Source: UBA11524 sp045591175 (GTDB taxonomy: Bacteria > Bacillota > Clostridia > Christensenellales > Aristaeellaceae). Taken from it: DNA of 64,000 bases. The position numbers and the translations under genes are program-made. The notes under the pieces were generated by a model. The model was not told where the DNA came from. It was given only the letters and a program-made list of their open reading frames with translations, and did no database searches. Each line of letters begins with the position of its first letter. Position 1 is the stretch's first letter. The stretch spans positions 1-64,000 of the forward strand of contig JAZNSI010000020.1 of the NCBI GenBank assembly GCA_045591175.1, read 5' to 3'. Below, piece by piece: positions 1 through 7,689 of this stretch.

Positions 1-446
<446 letters not shown>

Positions 447-582
447 ATCCTGTTTATTTCTTACCGGTCTCCCGGCCAAGAATCAACTCATTCGGAATTA
501 CTGTCATATTTTTGCGTTTCTATTTGTCTGTATCGTTTTCAAGGTTCAGTGCCTACCGTGCTCTCGCACAGTCAGCTTGTGT

Positions 583-611
583 ATCTTATCACCTTCCCAA
601 AGGAAAGTCAA
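583..611 (-). promoter_or_regulatory. rRNA operon promoter
   Basis: Read on the minus strand there is TTGACT, a 17-bp spacer, then TAAGAT, about 140 bp upstream of the 16S 5' end. The match and position are those expected for an rRNA promoter. The A+T-rich stretch upstream of it (612-783) shows no gene and may serve as an UP-type region. Confidence 0.7.
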
Positions 612-783
612 CAGCTTTTTTTAACTTTTTTCAGCTTTTTGGCGTTCTTTTTGAATTTGCGAACATTCTCCCAAAACGATTCATCCAGCGTTTTGCTTTT
701 GGGCCGGACGTTCTGCAAGCCCTCTTCCCAAAAACGTTCGTGGTTTTGGATGTTCGCTTTCTCAACATTTTCTCCGTGTTCCC

Positions 784-812
784 TTGACATTTTCTGATTC
801 TTCCGATATAAT
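784..812 (+). promoter_or_regulatory. Consensus promoter of the phage-like cassette
   Basis: TTGACA, exactly 17 bp, TATAAT: a perfect sigma-70/sigma-A promoter facing away from the rRNA operon. The first cassette gene starts at 886, about 70 bp downstream of the -10 box, leaving a short leader. No operator is obvious on top of the boxes. Confidence 0.85.
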
Positions 813-885
813 ACGCACAGATGTTCTCATTTCTGCCGAATCGACCTGGCTGCAAGGAGAACAGAACATCCGGAGGGAGGTCGAA

Positions 886-1281
886 ATGATGACGAAGAAG
901 GAACTACTAAACCGCTATCGCGCGACGGTGATCGAGCTGGAGGAGCTGCGCCGGCAACTGGCGCGCTCAGGCACGGACGGACGTCCTGCTGGAGCGCGCA
1001 GCATGCAGATGGACAGCATCCGCGGCACGAATGATCCCGCGGCTGCGGCAATGCAGCTAGCGGATGGTCTGGAAGAAATGCTCAGGCGGAAGGAAGCAGA
1101 GATGGCGGAGCTGTCCGCTCAGGTGGATACGCTGCTGCGGGGCATCCGGGATTTCAGGACGTACATGGTGGTGCAGCACTATTACGTGCTCGCCCGCACC
1201 GATGAGCAGGTGGCGCGGGCCATGTCCATCTCCAGAGGGCGAGTCAACCAGCTCCGCCTGGAGTACCTTGAATCCGCATAA
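886..1281 (+). CDS. Coiled-coil protein with C-terminal sigma-region-4-like HTH
   Basis: 131 residues, started at the ATG preceded by GGAGGGAGG. The N-terminal two thirds is charged and helical (residues 5-25 and about 60-90 look like coiled coil). The last 30 residues, around TDEQVARAMSISRGRVNQLR, look like a helix-turn-helix of the sigma region 4 or ArpU-like phage regulator type. It is the first gene of the phage-like cassette and is followed by a set of ATTATCA repeats that it could bind. A late-gene regulator or a separated DNA-recognition part of the small terminase are both plausible; family assignment is inference. Confidence 0.6.
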   Translation: MMTKKELLNRYRATVIELEELRRQLARSGTDGRPAGARSMQMDSIRGTNDPAAAAMQLADGLEEMLRRKEAEMAELSAQVDTLLRGIRDFRTYMVVQHYYVLARTDEQVARAMSISRGRVNQLRLEYLESA

Positions 1282-1293
1282 TGTAAATGTAGG

Positions 1294-1360
1294 ATTATCA
1301 CCGCCTGGCACACATTATCAAGCAATATCACGAATTAGCAACGATTAGCTTGCATTATCA
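1294..1360 (+). repeat. Helically phased ATTATCA repeats
   Basis: ATTATCA occurs at 1294, 1314 and 1354 with a variant AATATCA at 1324. The starts are 20, 10 and 30 bp apart, so all four lie on one face of the helix. They sit between the HTH gene and the small terminase gene, and the last copy falls inside the promoter at 1350-1378. They could be operators or a packaging (pac/cos) recognition site. Confidence 0.55.
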
Positions 1361-1378
1361 CCCCACCCGTGTTATGAT
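1350..1378 (+). promoter_or_regulatory. Internal promoter before terminase genes
   Basis: TTGCAT, 17 bp, TATGAT, about 90 bp upstream of the small terminase start. It overlaps the last ATTATCA repeat. A hairpin with a T run lies between it and the gene. Confidence 0.5.
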
Positions 1379-1401
1379 GCTATCGTGGTCAAATAGAAAC
1401 A

Positions 1402-1437
1402 GACGTTCCCATCCGCGTTTGGAGGAGCGTCTTTTTT
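1402..1437 (+). terminator. Hairpin plus T run before small terminase
   Basis: GACG/CGTC-based stem with inner GGAG/TTCC pairing followed by six T. It lies just upstream of the ribosome binding site AAAGGAGGG of the small terminase gene. It may be an attenuator rather than a full stop, because the operon continues in the same direction. Confidence 0.45.
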
Positions 1438-1469
1438 GTACCCCTGACCACAGAGAAAGGAGGGCGATC

Positions 1470-1685
1470 ATGGACCAACCCGACATCGCAACGCCGGATG
1501 AGGTGCTGGCGACCTTCACCGAGCTGATGCGCGGGGAGAAATCCGCCGAACGGCTGAAGGCCGCCGAGCAGCTCGCCAAATACCACAGCCTGTTCTCCCC
1601 AAAGGAGGACGCGGCGGATCCCACCGAGGCGGCGACTGCGGTGGAAGCGGCGGTGGCGAGCATTTTGGCGGCGCATCATGCGTAG
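1470..1685 (+). CDS. terS: Small terminase-like protein without N-terminal HTH
   Basis: 71 residues, ATG preceded by AAAGGAGGG. The segment TPDEVLATFTELMRGEKSAERLKAAEQLAKY matches in style the C-terminal half of Firmicutes phage small terminases (ADEVL..L..VMRGE....R.KAAELLGK). The usual N-terminal DNA-binding helix-turn-helix of about 60 residues is missing. It overlaps the large terminase start by 8 bp, as expected for a terS-terL pair. DNA recognition may be provided by the HTH protein encoded upstream. A truncated, non-functional terS is the alternative. Confidence 0.6.
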   Translation: MDQPDIATPDEVLATFTELMRGEKSAERLKAAEQLAKYHSLFSPKEDAADPTEAATAVEAAVASILAAHHA

Positions 1686-2913
1686 GGCGGCGCTGGAATT
1701 CCTGCTGACCCGCCCGGCGGAGGCGGCGCGGCTGTGCGGCCTGGATCGGCTGACAGACGAACTCCACGGGGCGTGGATGCAGGAGATGCTGCTGGGCGCA
1801 GAGGACATGACGCTCCTTGCCCACCGCGGCAGCTGCAAGACGACCAGCCTCGCCTTTGCCATGGCGGCCATGCTCCTCGCTTTCCCCCGGCGGAACCTCA
1901 TCTTCCTGCGCAAAACGGATGAGGACGTGATCGAGGTCATCCGCCTGGTGAAGAAGCTCCTGCTCACGGACGCCCTGCAGCACCTGGCCCGGATGATCTA
2001 CGGTGCAAAGGTGGATGTGCTCAAAACGGACATGTTCACCGTGCAGCTGAGCAGCTACGCGTCCCTGCGCGGCGCGCCGCAGCTGGTCGGCATGGGCGTA
2101 GGCGGCAGCCTGACCGGCAAGCACGCGGATGTGGTCATCACCGATGACATCGTCAACCTGCATGACCGCCTCAGCCGTGCCGAGCGCCAGCGCACCCGGC
2201 AGGTCTACCAGGAGCTGCAAAACATCCGCAACCCTGACGGCCGCATCATCAACACCGGCACACCCTGGCATCCGGAGGACGCCATCTCGCTCATGCCCAA
2301 CATCCGCAGATGTGACTGCTATCATTCGGGGCTGCTGAGCGAAGAGGAGATCCTCCGGCTGAAAAGGGCGATGACGCCGTCCCTGTTCGCGGCGAATTAC
2401 GAGCTCAGGCACATCGCCGCGGAAGGCGCGCTTTTCGGGGAATGTCCGTCCACGGATGCAGACCCGGCGCTCCTTCGGGACGGCGTTGCCCACGTGGACG
2501 CGGCCTACGGAGGCGAGGACTTCACAGCGCTGACGTGCGGCAGGATCGTGGGGGATCGGCTCATCCTCTACGGCAGACTTTGGCGCGGGCACATCGACAG
2601 GGCGATGGACGAGATCATCGCCGAGTGCGACCGGCTGCTGTGCGGGCCCATCCATTGCGAAACCAACGGCGACAAAGGGTATGTCGCCCGGGAACTTCGC
2701 ATGCGGGGCGCATCCGTGCGGCCCTACCCGGAGAGCATGAACAAGCATGTCAAGATCGCCACCCTGCTGCGCAAGTGGTGGGGGAAGATCACCTTCGTCA
2801 CCGGAACCGACCGCGCCTACATCGATCAGATCCTGGACTACACCGAATCCGCCGCTCACGACGACGCACCGGACAGCGCCGCCTGCCTCATCCGTGCATT
2901 GGAACGGCGCTGA
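1678..2913 (+). CDS. terL: Phage terminase large subunit
   Basis: 411 residues, the packaging ATPase and nuclease. The ATPase part (about 35-210) has a Walker A-like AHRGSCKTTS near residue 44 and a Walker B-like ADVVITDDI near 155. The nuclease part has Asp in HVDAAYGGEDFTAL (about 272), the CETNGDKGY motif (about 325) and a terminal Asp-rich DDAPDSA (about 397). All catalytic motifs look present, so the enzyme may be active. The start ATG overlaps the upstream gene. Length is on the short side of the 400-550 usual for the family. Confidence 0.9.
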   Translation: MRRAALEFLLTRPAEAARLCGLDRLTDELHGAWMQEMLLGAEDMTLLAHRGSCKTTSLAFAMAAMLLAFPRRNLIFLRKTDEDVIEVIRLVKKLLLTDALQHLARMIYGAKVDVLKTDMFTVQLSSYASLRGAPQLVGMGVGGSLTGKHADVVITDDIVNLHDRLSRAERQRTRQVYQELQNIRNPDGRIINTGTPWHPEDAISLMPNIRRCDCYHSGLLSEEEILRLKRAMTPSLFAANYELRHIAAEGALFGECPSTDADPALLRDGVAHVDAAYGGEDFTALTCGRIVGDRLILYGRLWRGHIDRAMDEIIAECDRLLCGPIHCETNGDKGYVARELRMRGASVRPYPESMNKHVKIATLLRKWWGKITFVTGTDRAYIDQILDYTESAAHDDAPDSAACLIRALERR

Positions 2914-2956
2914 ATCTCCGGGCTGCCGGACACATCAACCAAAGGAGGAAATCCCA

Positions 2957-4300
2957 TTGTTCACCGACATCACCTACCAGGACTTCCTTGCCGCCAGCGA
3001 CAAGAAAGCCCTGCTGCTGGAGGCCGTCCGCCGCTACAAGGCCTCCCCCGAATTCCACCATGCCCTGGAGGCCAACTGCTACTTCCGGGGCGAAAACAGC
3101 GCGGTTGCCCGCAAGACCATCCTTCGCGCCCGCAAGCTGGAGGGCCGGGACGCCGCCGGCCGCCGCCGCGTCCGCACCGCCACGGAGGACGTGGTGGGCA
3201 ACCGCATCGCCAGCGCGTTCCTGTATCGCTTCGTCACCCAGCAGAACCAGTTCCTGCTCTCCGAGGGCGTGAGCCTTCCCCCGGAGTGCAAGCAGGCCCT
3301 GGGCGCTGACTTCGACCGGGCGCTGGAGCATCTGGGCGAATGCGCGCTGCTGCACGGCTGCGCCTGGGGCTTCTGGAACGCCGACCATGTGGAGGTCATC
3401 GAGGCGGCGAAGAACGCCTATACCGGCTTCTTCCCCCTGCTGGACGAAATGACCGGCGAGCCCCGCCTGGGCGTGCAGTTCTGGCAGATCGCCGCGGAAC
3501 GCCCGATGTACATCCGCATCTTCGACGAAGAGGGCGTGATGATCCTGCGCGAAGACCGCCACGGCCTCACCATCGTGCAGGAGAAGGAGCCCTACCGCCG
3601 CACCCTGGCGACCGACGCGCTGGAAAGCGCCATCCTCGTGGAGGAAGGCTACGGCAGGCTGCCCCTCATCCCCCTGCGCGCCAACAAGGACGCCGCCAGC
3701 GAGTTGACCCCGGCCATCAAGGCCAAGATCCACGCCTACGACGCCATCCTCTCCGACTTTGCCGACAACCTTGAGCGTGCCAACGACGTCTACTGGGTGC
3801 TGAACAACTTCGGCGGCACGATGGACGACGTGGCGGAACTGCTGGAACAGATCAACCGAGTGAAGGCGGTAGCGAATCTCTCCGACGGCAGCGGAAGCGG
3901 CGCAACCGCCGAACCCCGCACCATCGAGGTGCCCTACGCTGCCCGCCGCGAGGCGCTCTCCCTGCTGGAACGCGCCCTCTACCAGGACTACATGGCCCTG
4001 GACATGGACGCGCTCACCGGCGGCAGTCTGACCAACGTGGCCATCCGCGCCGCGGCGGCCAACCTCCACCTGAAGGCAGACCGCTACGAGTGGCAGCTGC
4101 GCCAGTTCGTGCAGGAGCTGCTCGCGCTCATCGGCTGCCCCACGGAGGATATCCGCTTCAACCGCCAGACCATCGCAAACGAGAGCGAGGTCGTCGCCGA
4201 CATCGCCGCCATGCGCGATGACATCGACCTGCGCACCGCCCTGCGCCTCAACCCCTACATCCAGGAGGAGGAGATCGAGGGGCTGGTGGCCGCACAATAA
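2957..4300 (+). CDS. Phage portal protein
   Basis: 447 residues from a TTG start at 2957, chosen because AAAGGAGGAA lies just upstream and the longer frame overlaps the terminase gene. Mixed alpha/beta N-terminal region and long C-terminal helices (about 330-440), the layout of SPP1 gp6-like portals; portals form the dodecameric DNA entry ring at one capsid vertex. Position directly after terL and before scaffold and coat supports the call. The family name is inferred from context and general look rather than a signature motif. Confidence 0.75.
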   Translation: MFTDITYQDFLAASDKKALLLEAVRRYKASPEFHHALEANCYFRGENSAVARKTILRARKLEGRDAAGRRRVRTATEDVVGNRIASAFLYRFVTQQNQFLLSEGVSLPPECKQALGADFDRALEHLGECALLHGCAWGFWNADHVEVIEAAKNAYTGFFPLLDEMTGEPRLGVQFWQIAAERPMYIRIFDEEGVMILREDRHGLTIVQEKEPYRRTLATDALESAILVEEGYGRLPLIPLRANKDAASELTPAIKAKIHAYDAILSDFADNLERANDVYWVLNNFGGTMDDVAELLEQINRVKAVANLSDGSGSGATAEPRTIEVPYAARREALSLLERALYQDYMALDMDALTGGSLTNVAIRAAAANLHLKADRYEWQLRQFVQELLALIGCPTEDIRFNRQTIANESEVVADIAAMRDDIDLRTALRLNPYIQEEEIEGLVAAQ

Positions 4301-4313
4301 CCCACTGCCTTTG

Positions 4314-4339
4314 AGGACGCGAAGCACCGCGTCCTTTTT
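4314..4339 (+). terminator. Hairpin plus T run between portal and scaffold
   Basis: Stem AGGACGCG/CGCGTCCT with a 5-base loop and five T, followed within 10 bp by the scaffold ribosome binding site TTGGAGG. Probably tunes expression of the capsid genes by partial termination or by protecting the upstream mRNA 3' end. Confidence 0.6.
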
Positions 4340-4356
4340 GATTGGAGGAAAACGAC

Positions 4357-4887
4357 ATGTCACTGACCCGCAAGCTCCTCAAGGAACTGGAGCTCAACGA
4401 CAGCGCCATCGAGCGCATCATCGCCGCCCATGTGGAAACGGTGGATGCACTCCGGCAGGAACGGGACGCGGCCCAGGCCCAACGCGATGCACAGCAGGGC
4501 GAAACCGCAGCCATTCAGGCGGAATACACCGCCTACCGCGGCCAGGTGGAGGAAGCGCAGCGCTTCACCGCCCGCCGTGAAGCCCTCACCCAGGCCCTTA
4601 CGGCCCAGGGCGCCAATCCCAACGCGCTGCCGCTGCTGCTGGACGCCATATCCCTGCCCGAGGAAGCGTGGCAGGATAACAAGCTCACCGACGCAGCGGC
4701 TTCTCTGCAGCCCTGGCGCGCGAAGTACAGCGCGCTCTTCACCGTGAAAACTCCCGTGCCGGTAACGAAGGTTCGTCCGCCGGTGCAGGGCGGGGGCCTG
4801 CTCACCCATGCGGACGTGAAACGCATGTCCGCCAGCGACATCAACCGCAACTGGAGCGCCGTGAGAAACGCGCTCAACAACCACTGA
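4357..4887 (+). CDS. Phage scaffolding-like protein
   Basis: 176 residues, ATG after TTGGAGG. Highly charged with a long predicted coiled coil (about 25-95, rich in E, Q, R, A), no cysteine and no signal peptide, immediately before the coat gene. This matches GP20-like scaffolds, which guide procapsid assembly and are then removed. The identity rests on composition and gene order. Confidence 0.65.
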   Translation: MSLTRKLLKELELNDSAIERIIAAHVETVDALRQERDAAQAQRDAQQGETAAIQAEYTAYRGQVEEAQRFTARREALTQALTAQGANPNALPLLLDAISLPEEAWQDNKLTDAAASLQPWRAKYSALFTVKTPVPVTKVRPPVQGGGLLTHADVKRMSASDINRNWSAVRNALNNH

Positions 4888-4911
4888 CATATATATTGGA
4901 GGTAATACACC

Positions 4912-5727
4912 ATGGCCATCACCAATTTCATCCCCCAGGTCTGGTCCGCCCGCCTGCAGGAGAACCTGCATCAGGCGCTGGTCTTCGGCAACATCTGCAA
5001 CCGCAACTACGAGGGTGACATCGCCCAGTGGGGCGACACCGTGCACATCAACACCCTCAACGACATCACCGTCAAGGCCTACGACCCCAGCGTGGAGATC
5101 GCCGATCCCGAGCAGCTCTCCGGCACCGACGTGACCCTGACCATCGACCACGGTGCGTACTACAACTTCTTCATCAACGACGTGGACGCCGTCCAGGCCC
5201 GCGCCGACCTGATGGACGCTGCCATGCGCAACGCTGCCTACCGCCTGGCCGCCGATGCGGAAACCTACATCATCAACACCATCCGCGAGAATGCCGGCAC
5301 CCGTTCCAACGTGCAGCTGCCCACGGAGGAGGAGGGCGGCCTGTACACGCTGCTGCTGCAGATGAAGTTCTCCCTGGATGCGGCCGGCGCACCCCGCTTC
5401 GACCGCAAGCTGATCCTGCCGCCCAGCCTGGAAACCGTGCTGCTGATGGACAATCGCTTCATCACCGGCTCCGACACTGCTGCCGCCAACCTGGCTAACG
5501 GTTCCGTAGCCCGCGCCCTCGGCTTCGACATCTACATCAGCAACGACCTGAACAACGAGATGGTCGCCATGATCCCCGACGCTGTGACCTTCGCCAACCA
5601 GATCACCAAGGTGGACGCTTACCGTCCCGAGAAGGGCTTCTGCGATGGCGTGAAGGGCCTGTGCCTTTCCGGCGCGAAGGTGGTCATCCCCGACGCGGTG
5701 ATGATCTTCACCCTCGTGGGCGAATAA
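4912..5727 (+). CDS. Major capsid protein
   Basis: 271 residues, ATG after TTGGAGGT. The opening MAITNFIPQVWSARLQENLH and the GDTVHINTLNDITVKAY stretch are typical of P22-type/HK97-fold coat proteins found in Firmicutes prophages. It follows the scaffold gene by 24 bp and is followed by the strongest hairpin in the cassette, as often seen for the most expressed late gene. A coat of this size would suit a small capsid, but that is inference. Confidence 0.8.
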   Translation: MAITNFIPQVWSARLQENLHQALVFGNICNRNYEGDIAQWGDTVHINTLNDITVKAYDPSVEIADPEQLSGTDVTLTIDHGAYYNFFINDVDAVQARADLMDAAMRNAAYRLAADAETYIINTIRENAGTRSNVQLPTEEEGGLYTLLLQMKFSLDAAGAPRFDRKLILPPSLETVLLMDNRFITGSDTAAANLANGSVARALGFDIYISNDLNNEMVAMIPDAVTFANQITKVDAYRPEKGFCDGVKGLCLSGAKVVIPDAVMIFTLVGE

Positions 5728-5735
5728 TCATCCCT

Positions 5736-5777
5736 GGGCTGCATGCTCCCAAACGGGCATGCAGCCCGACTTTTTTT
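5736..5777 (+). terminator. Terminator after coat gene
   Basis: Perfect 11-bp stem (GGGCTGCATGC with its complement), 10-base loop, then a run of seven T starting four bases after the stem. The next gene's ribosome binding site (GAAAGGAG) abuts the T run. Partial termination here would make coat mRNA more abundant than the mRNA for neck and tail genes. Confidence 0.8.
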
Positions 5778-5793
5778 GAAAGGAGACCCCCTC

Positions 5794-6219
5794 ATGACCA
5801 TCAAGGTATCCGACGTGATGCGGCATGTCCGCAATCACTTCATCCGTGACGCCCTCCCCGGCCCCTGGGCACAGGTCGATGGCACGCTCACGCCCGGCGA
5901 GAAGCTCGCCCCCGGCATGTGGATCGCCGTCACCGGCGATGGCGCGCCCACGGGCGTGTATCAGCTGGACGAAAACGGCGGCATCTCCGGGCTGGGTGAT
6001 ACAGCCTGGTCGGGCATGGTGTACCGGCTGAATCCCCCGGCGGATTTTCTGCACCTGTGCGGGGACATCGCCTGCTGGGCCGCCGCCAATCCCGACCCCG
6101 CCGTCACCGCAGAAAGGCTGGGCGAGTACAACGCGTCCCGCAAGTCCGTCACCTGGCAGGAGGCCTTCGCCCCAGCGTTGCGGCCCTACCTGCGCATGTA
6201 TGCGGAGGTGGCGGTATGA
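5794..6219 (+). CDS. Head-tail connector-like protein
   Basis: 141 residues, ATG after GAAAGGAG. No signal or membrane segment. Its place directly after the coat gene, its size, and the helical ends (VSDVMRHVRNHFIRDAL and the C-terminal YLRMYAEVAV) fit adaptor proteins of the gp15/gp6 connector type that bind the portal ring. Overlaps the next gene by 4 bp (ATGA). Function is assigned from position. Confidence 0.55.
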   Translation: MTIKVSDVMRHVRNHFIRDALPGPWAQVDGTLTPGEKLAPGMWIAVTGDGAPTGVYQLDENGGISGLGDTAWSGMVYRLNPPADFLHLCGDIACWAAANPDPAVTAERLGEYNASRKSVTWQEAFAPALRPYLRMYAEVAV

Positions 6220-6560
6220 TCGAGCGCTGGTTTGAGCCGTTCATGCTGCTGGAAAGAACGTCTGTCCCGGATGACCTGGGCGGCGAGATCGTCGCCTATG
6301 ACGAGGTCACGCCCTTTCAGGGGGTACTGACCTTCACCGCCGGGGACAGCATCCCCTTCGGCGGGCAGCCCGCCCTCCGGGAGGAGCCGGTGCTGCTGCA
6401 CGAGTACGACGTGACCCTCTCCCCCGGCGATTACGTCCGCCGTGAAAAGGACAAGGCCGTTTACCGCGTGGCCAGCCGCACGGACAGCATGCGCGCCCCG
6501 GCCTTCTCCGGGCTGCACTTCGCGCAGGTGAATGTGGAAAGGTTGGTGATCCCGTGCTGA
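6216..6560 (+). CDS. Head-closure-like protein
   Basis: 114 residues starting in the ATGA overlap. Mostly beta-rich, with ERTSVPDDLGGEIVAYDEVTPFQGVLTF and a YRVASRTDSMRAP strand pattern, as in SPP1 gp16/HK97 gp7-like stoppers that close the neck. Its position second after the coat gene fits. No catalytic motif is expected. Confidence 0.55.
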   Translation: MIERWFEPFMLLERTSVPDDLGGEIVAYDEVTPFQGVLTFTAGDSIPFGGQPALREEPVLLHEYDVTLSPGDYVRREKDKAVYRVASRTDSMRAPAFSGLHFAQVNVERLVIPC

Positions 6561-6922
6561 GCCATATCTTTTCCGCGCTGCACTCCCGGCTTGCCCGCCT
6601 GCCTTACCCGGTGTACATGGCAGATTGCGTCCCTGAGGGCGCCGCGTTCCCCTACATCACCGCTGAGATCGCCGCGCCCCTCACCCCCGCCGCAACGGGT
6701 TCTCTCAGCCTGACCCTGTGGACGAAGGGTGGCAACGCCCATTACGAGCGCCTCACCTATGCGGAGACGATCCACAACCTGCTGCCGCTCCGGGGGACCT
6801 GGCTGGCGGCAGAGACCGGCTCGATCCTCCTCACCGGGGACGGCCCTGTCCGCTGCCTGCAGGATGGCCCGCTGCGGGGCGCTGAATCCCGCTGGATGCT
6901 GCGATTCTTCCCGTCCGTGTAA
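6554..6922 (+). CDS. Tail-completion/minor neck protein
   Basis: 122 residues from a GTG start overlapping the previous gene by 7 bp. Soluble, alpha/beta, with LSHIFSALHSRLARLPYPVYMAD at the start, resembling the third neck gene (tail terminator or minor capsid protein) of siphophages. In a normal siphophage the tail-tube and tape-measure genes would come next; here the Dit-like gene follows after 11 bp. Confidence 0.5.
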   Translation: MLSHIFSALHSRLARLPYPVYMADCVPEGAAFPYITAEIAAPLTPAATGSLSLTLWTKGGNAHYERLTYAETIHNLLPLRGTWLAAETGSILLTGDGPVRCLQDGPLRGAESRWMLRFFPSV

Positions 6923-6933
6923 AGGAGGTACCC

Positions 6934-7689
6934 ATGACCACGAAATATACCTGCGCGCTGGACGGCGTGTCCCTGGCGGGCCTGGATGACCGCATCTGCA
7001 TCCTGGATATCCGCGAGAAAGCCCCCAAGCAGCGCCTTTCCAGCATTCCCCTGCCCCAGGGCGGGCAGACCATGACCCCCGTGCGCGAGAGCCTGACCGT
7101 CCGCGTCACCTTCGTCATCCACGAGGAGCAGCCCCGTCTGCGCCGCGCCGCGCTGCAAAACGTGCTGGCCTGGGCCGTGAAGGGCGGTGCGCTGACCATC
7201 TCCGACCGGCCGAACCAACGGCTGATGGTCGTCTGCACCGAGTTGCCCGCCATGTCCGCCGAGGACTGGACGGAAACGCTGACCCTCGCCTTTACCACCA
7301 CCCGCTGCCCCTACTGGGAGGACGCGGAGGCCACCTTCTTCAGCACCAATACCGCCGCCTCCCTCACCTTCCCCGGCACGGCGGATTCCACCCCTGTCAG
7401 CGTCACCGTCACCAACAACACCGCCGAAACCGTCACCCGGCTGAGCCTGCAATGCGGCCCGGACTGGATCTTCTTTGAGGACATCTACCTGCCCGCCGGC
7501 AGCAAGTGCTATGTGGAGGAAAAGGACGGCCTGCTCACCGCCTTCATCATGGGCGAAAGCATCCTGCAAAACCGCACCGCCGCCAGCGCCGATCTGCTGC
7601 TGGCCCCCTGCGGCAAGAGCTGCCCGGTGCAGGCACGGGGCACCCAGGCCCTGGAGGCCCTGTGGAAGGCAAGGGGGCGGTACGCATGA
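6934..7689 (+). CDS. Distal tail (Dit)-like protein
   Basis: 251 residues, ATG after AAAGGAGGT. The N-terminal beta-rich half (LDDRICILDIREKAP, then MTPVRESLTVRVTFVIHE) and a C-terminal galectin-like beta domain (about 140-235) fit the Dit/phage tail family that forms the baseplate hub at the tail tip. It overlaps the Tal-like gene by 4 bp, the standard Dit-Tal pairing. No tube or tape-measure gene precedes it. Confidence 0.65.
   Translation: MTTKYTCALDGVSLAGLDDRICILDIREKAPKQRLSSIPLPQGGQTMTPVRESLTVRVTFVIHEEQPRLRRAALQNVLAWAVKGGALTISDRPNQRLMVVCTELPAMSAEDWTETLTLAFTTTRCPYWEDAEATFFSTNTAASLTFPGTADSTPVSVTVTNNTAETVTRLSLQCGPDWIFFEDIYLPAGSKCYVEEKDGLLTAFIMGESILQNRTAASADLLLAPCGKSCPVQARGTQALEALWKARGRYA

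Noticed and set aside
542..797. Short open frames between the 16S gene and the cassette
   Set aside because: A+T-rich spacer with no ribosome binding site or coding signal; promoters for both sides are here.
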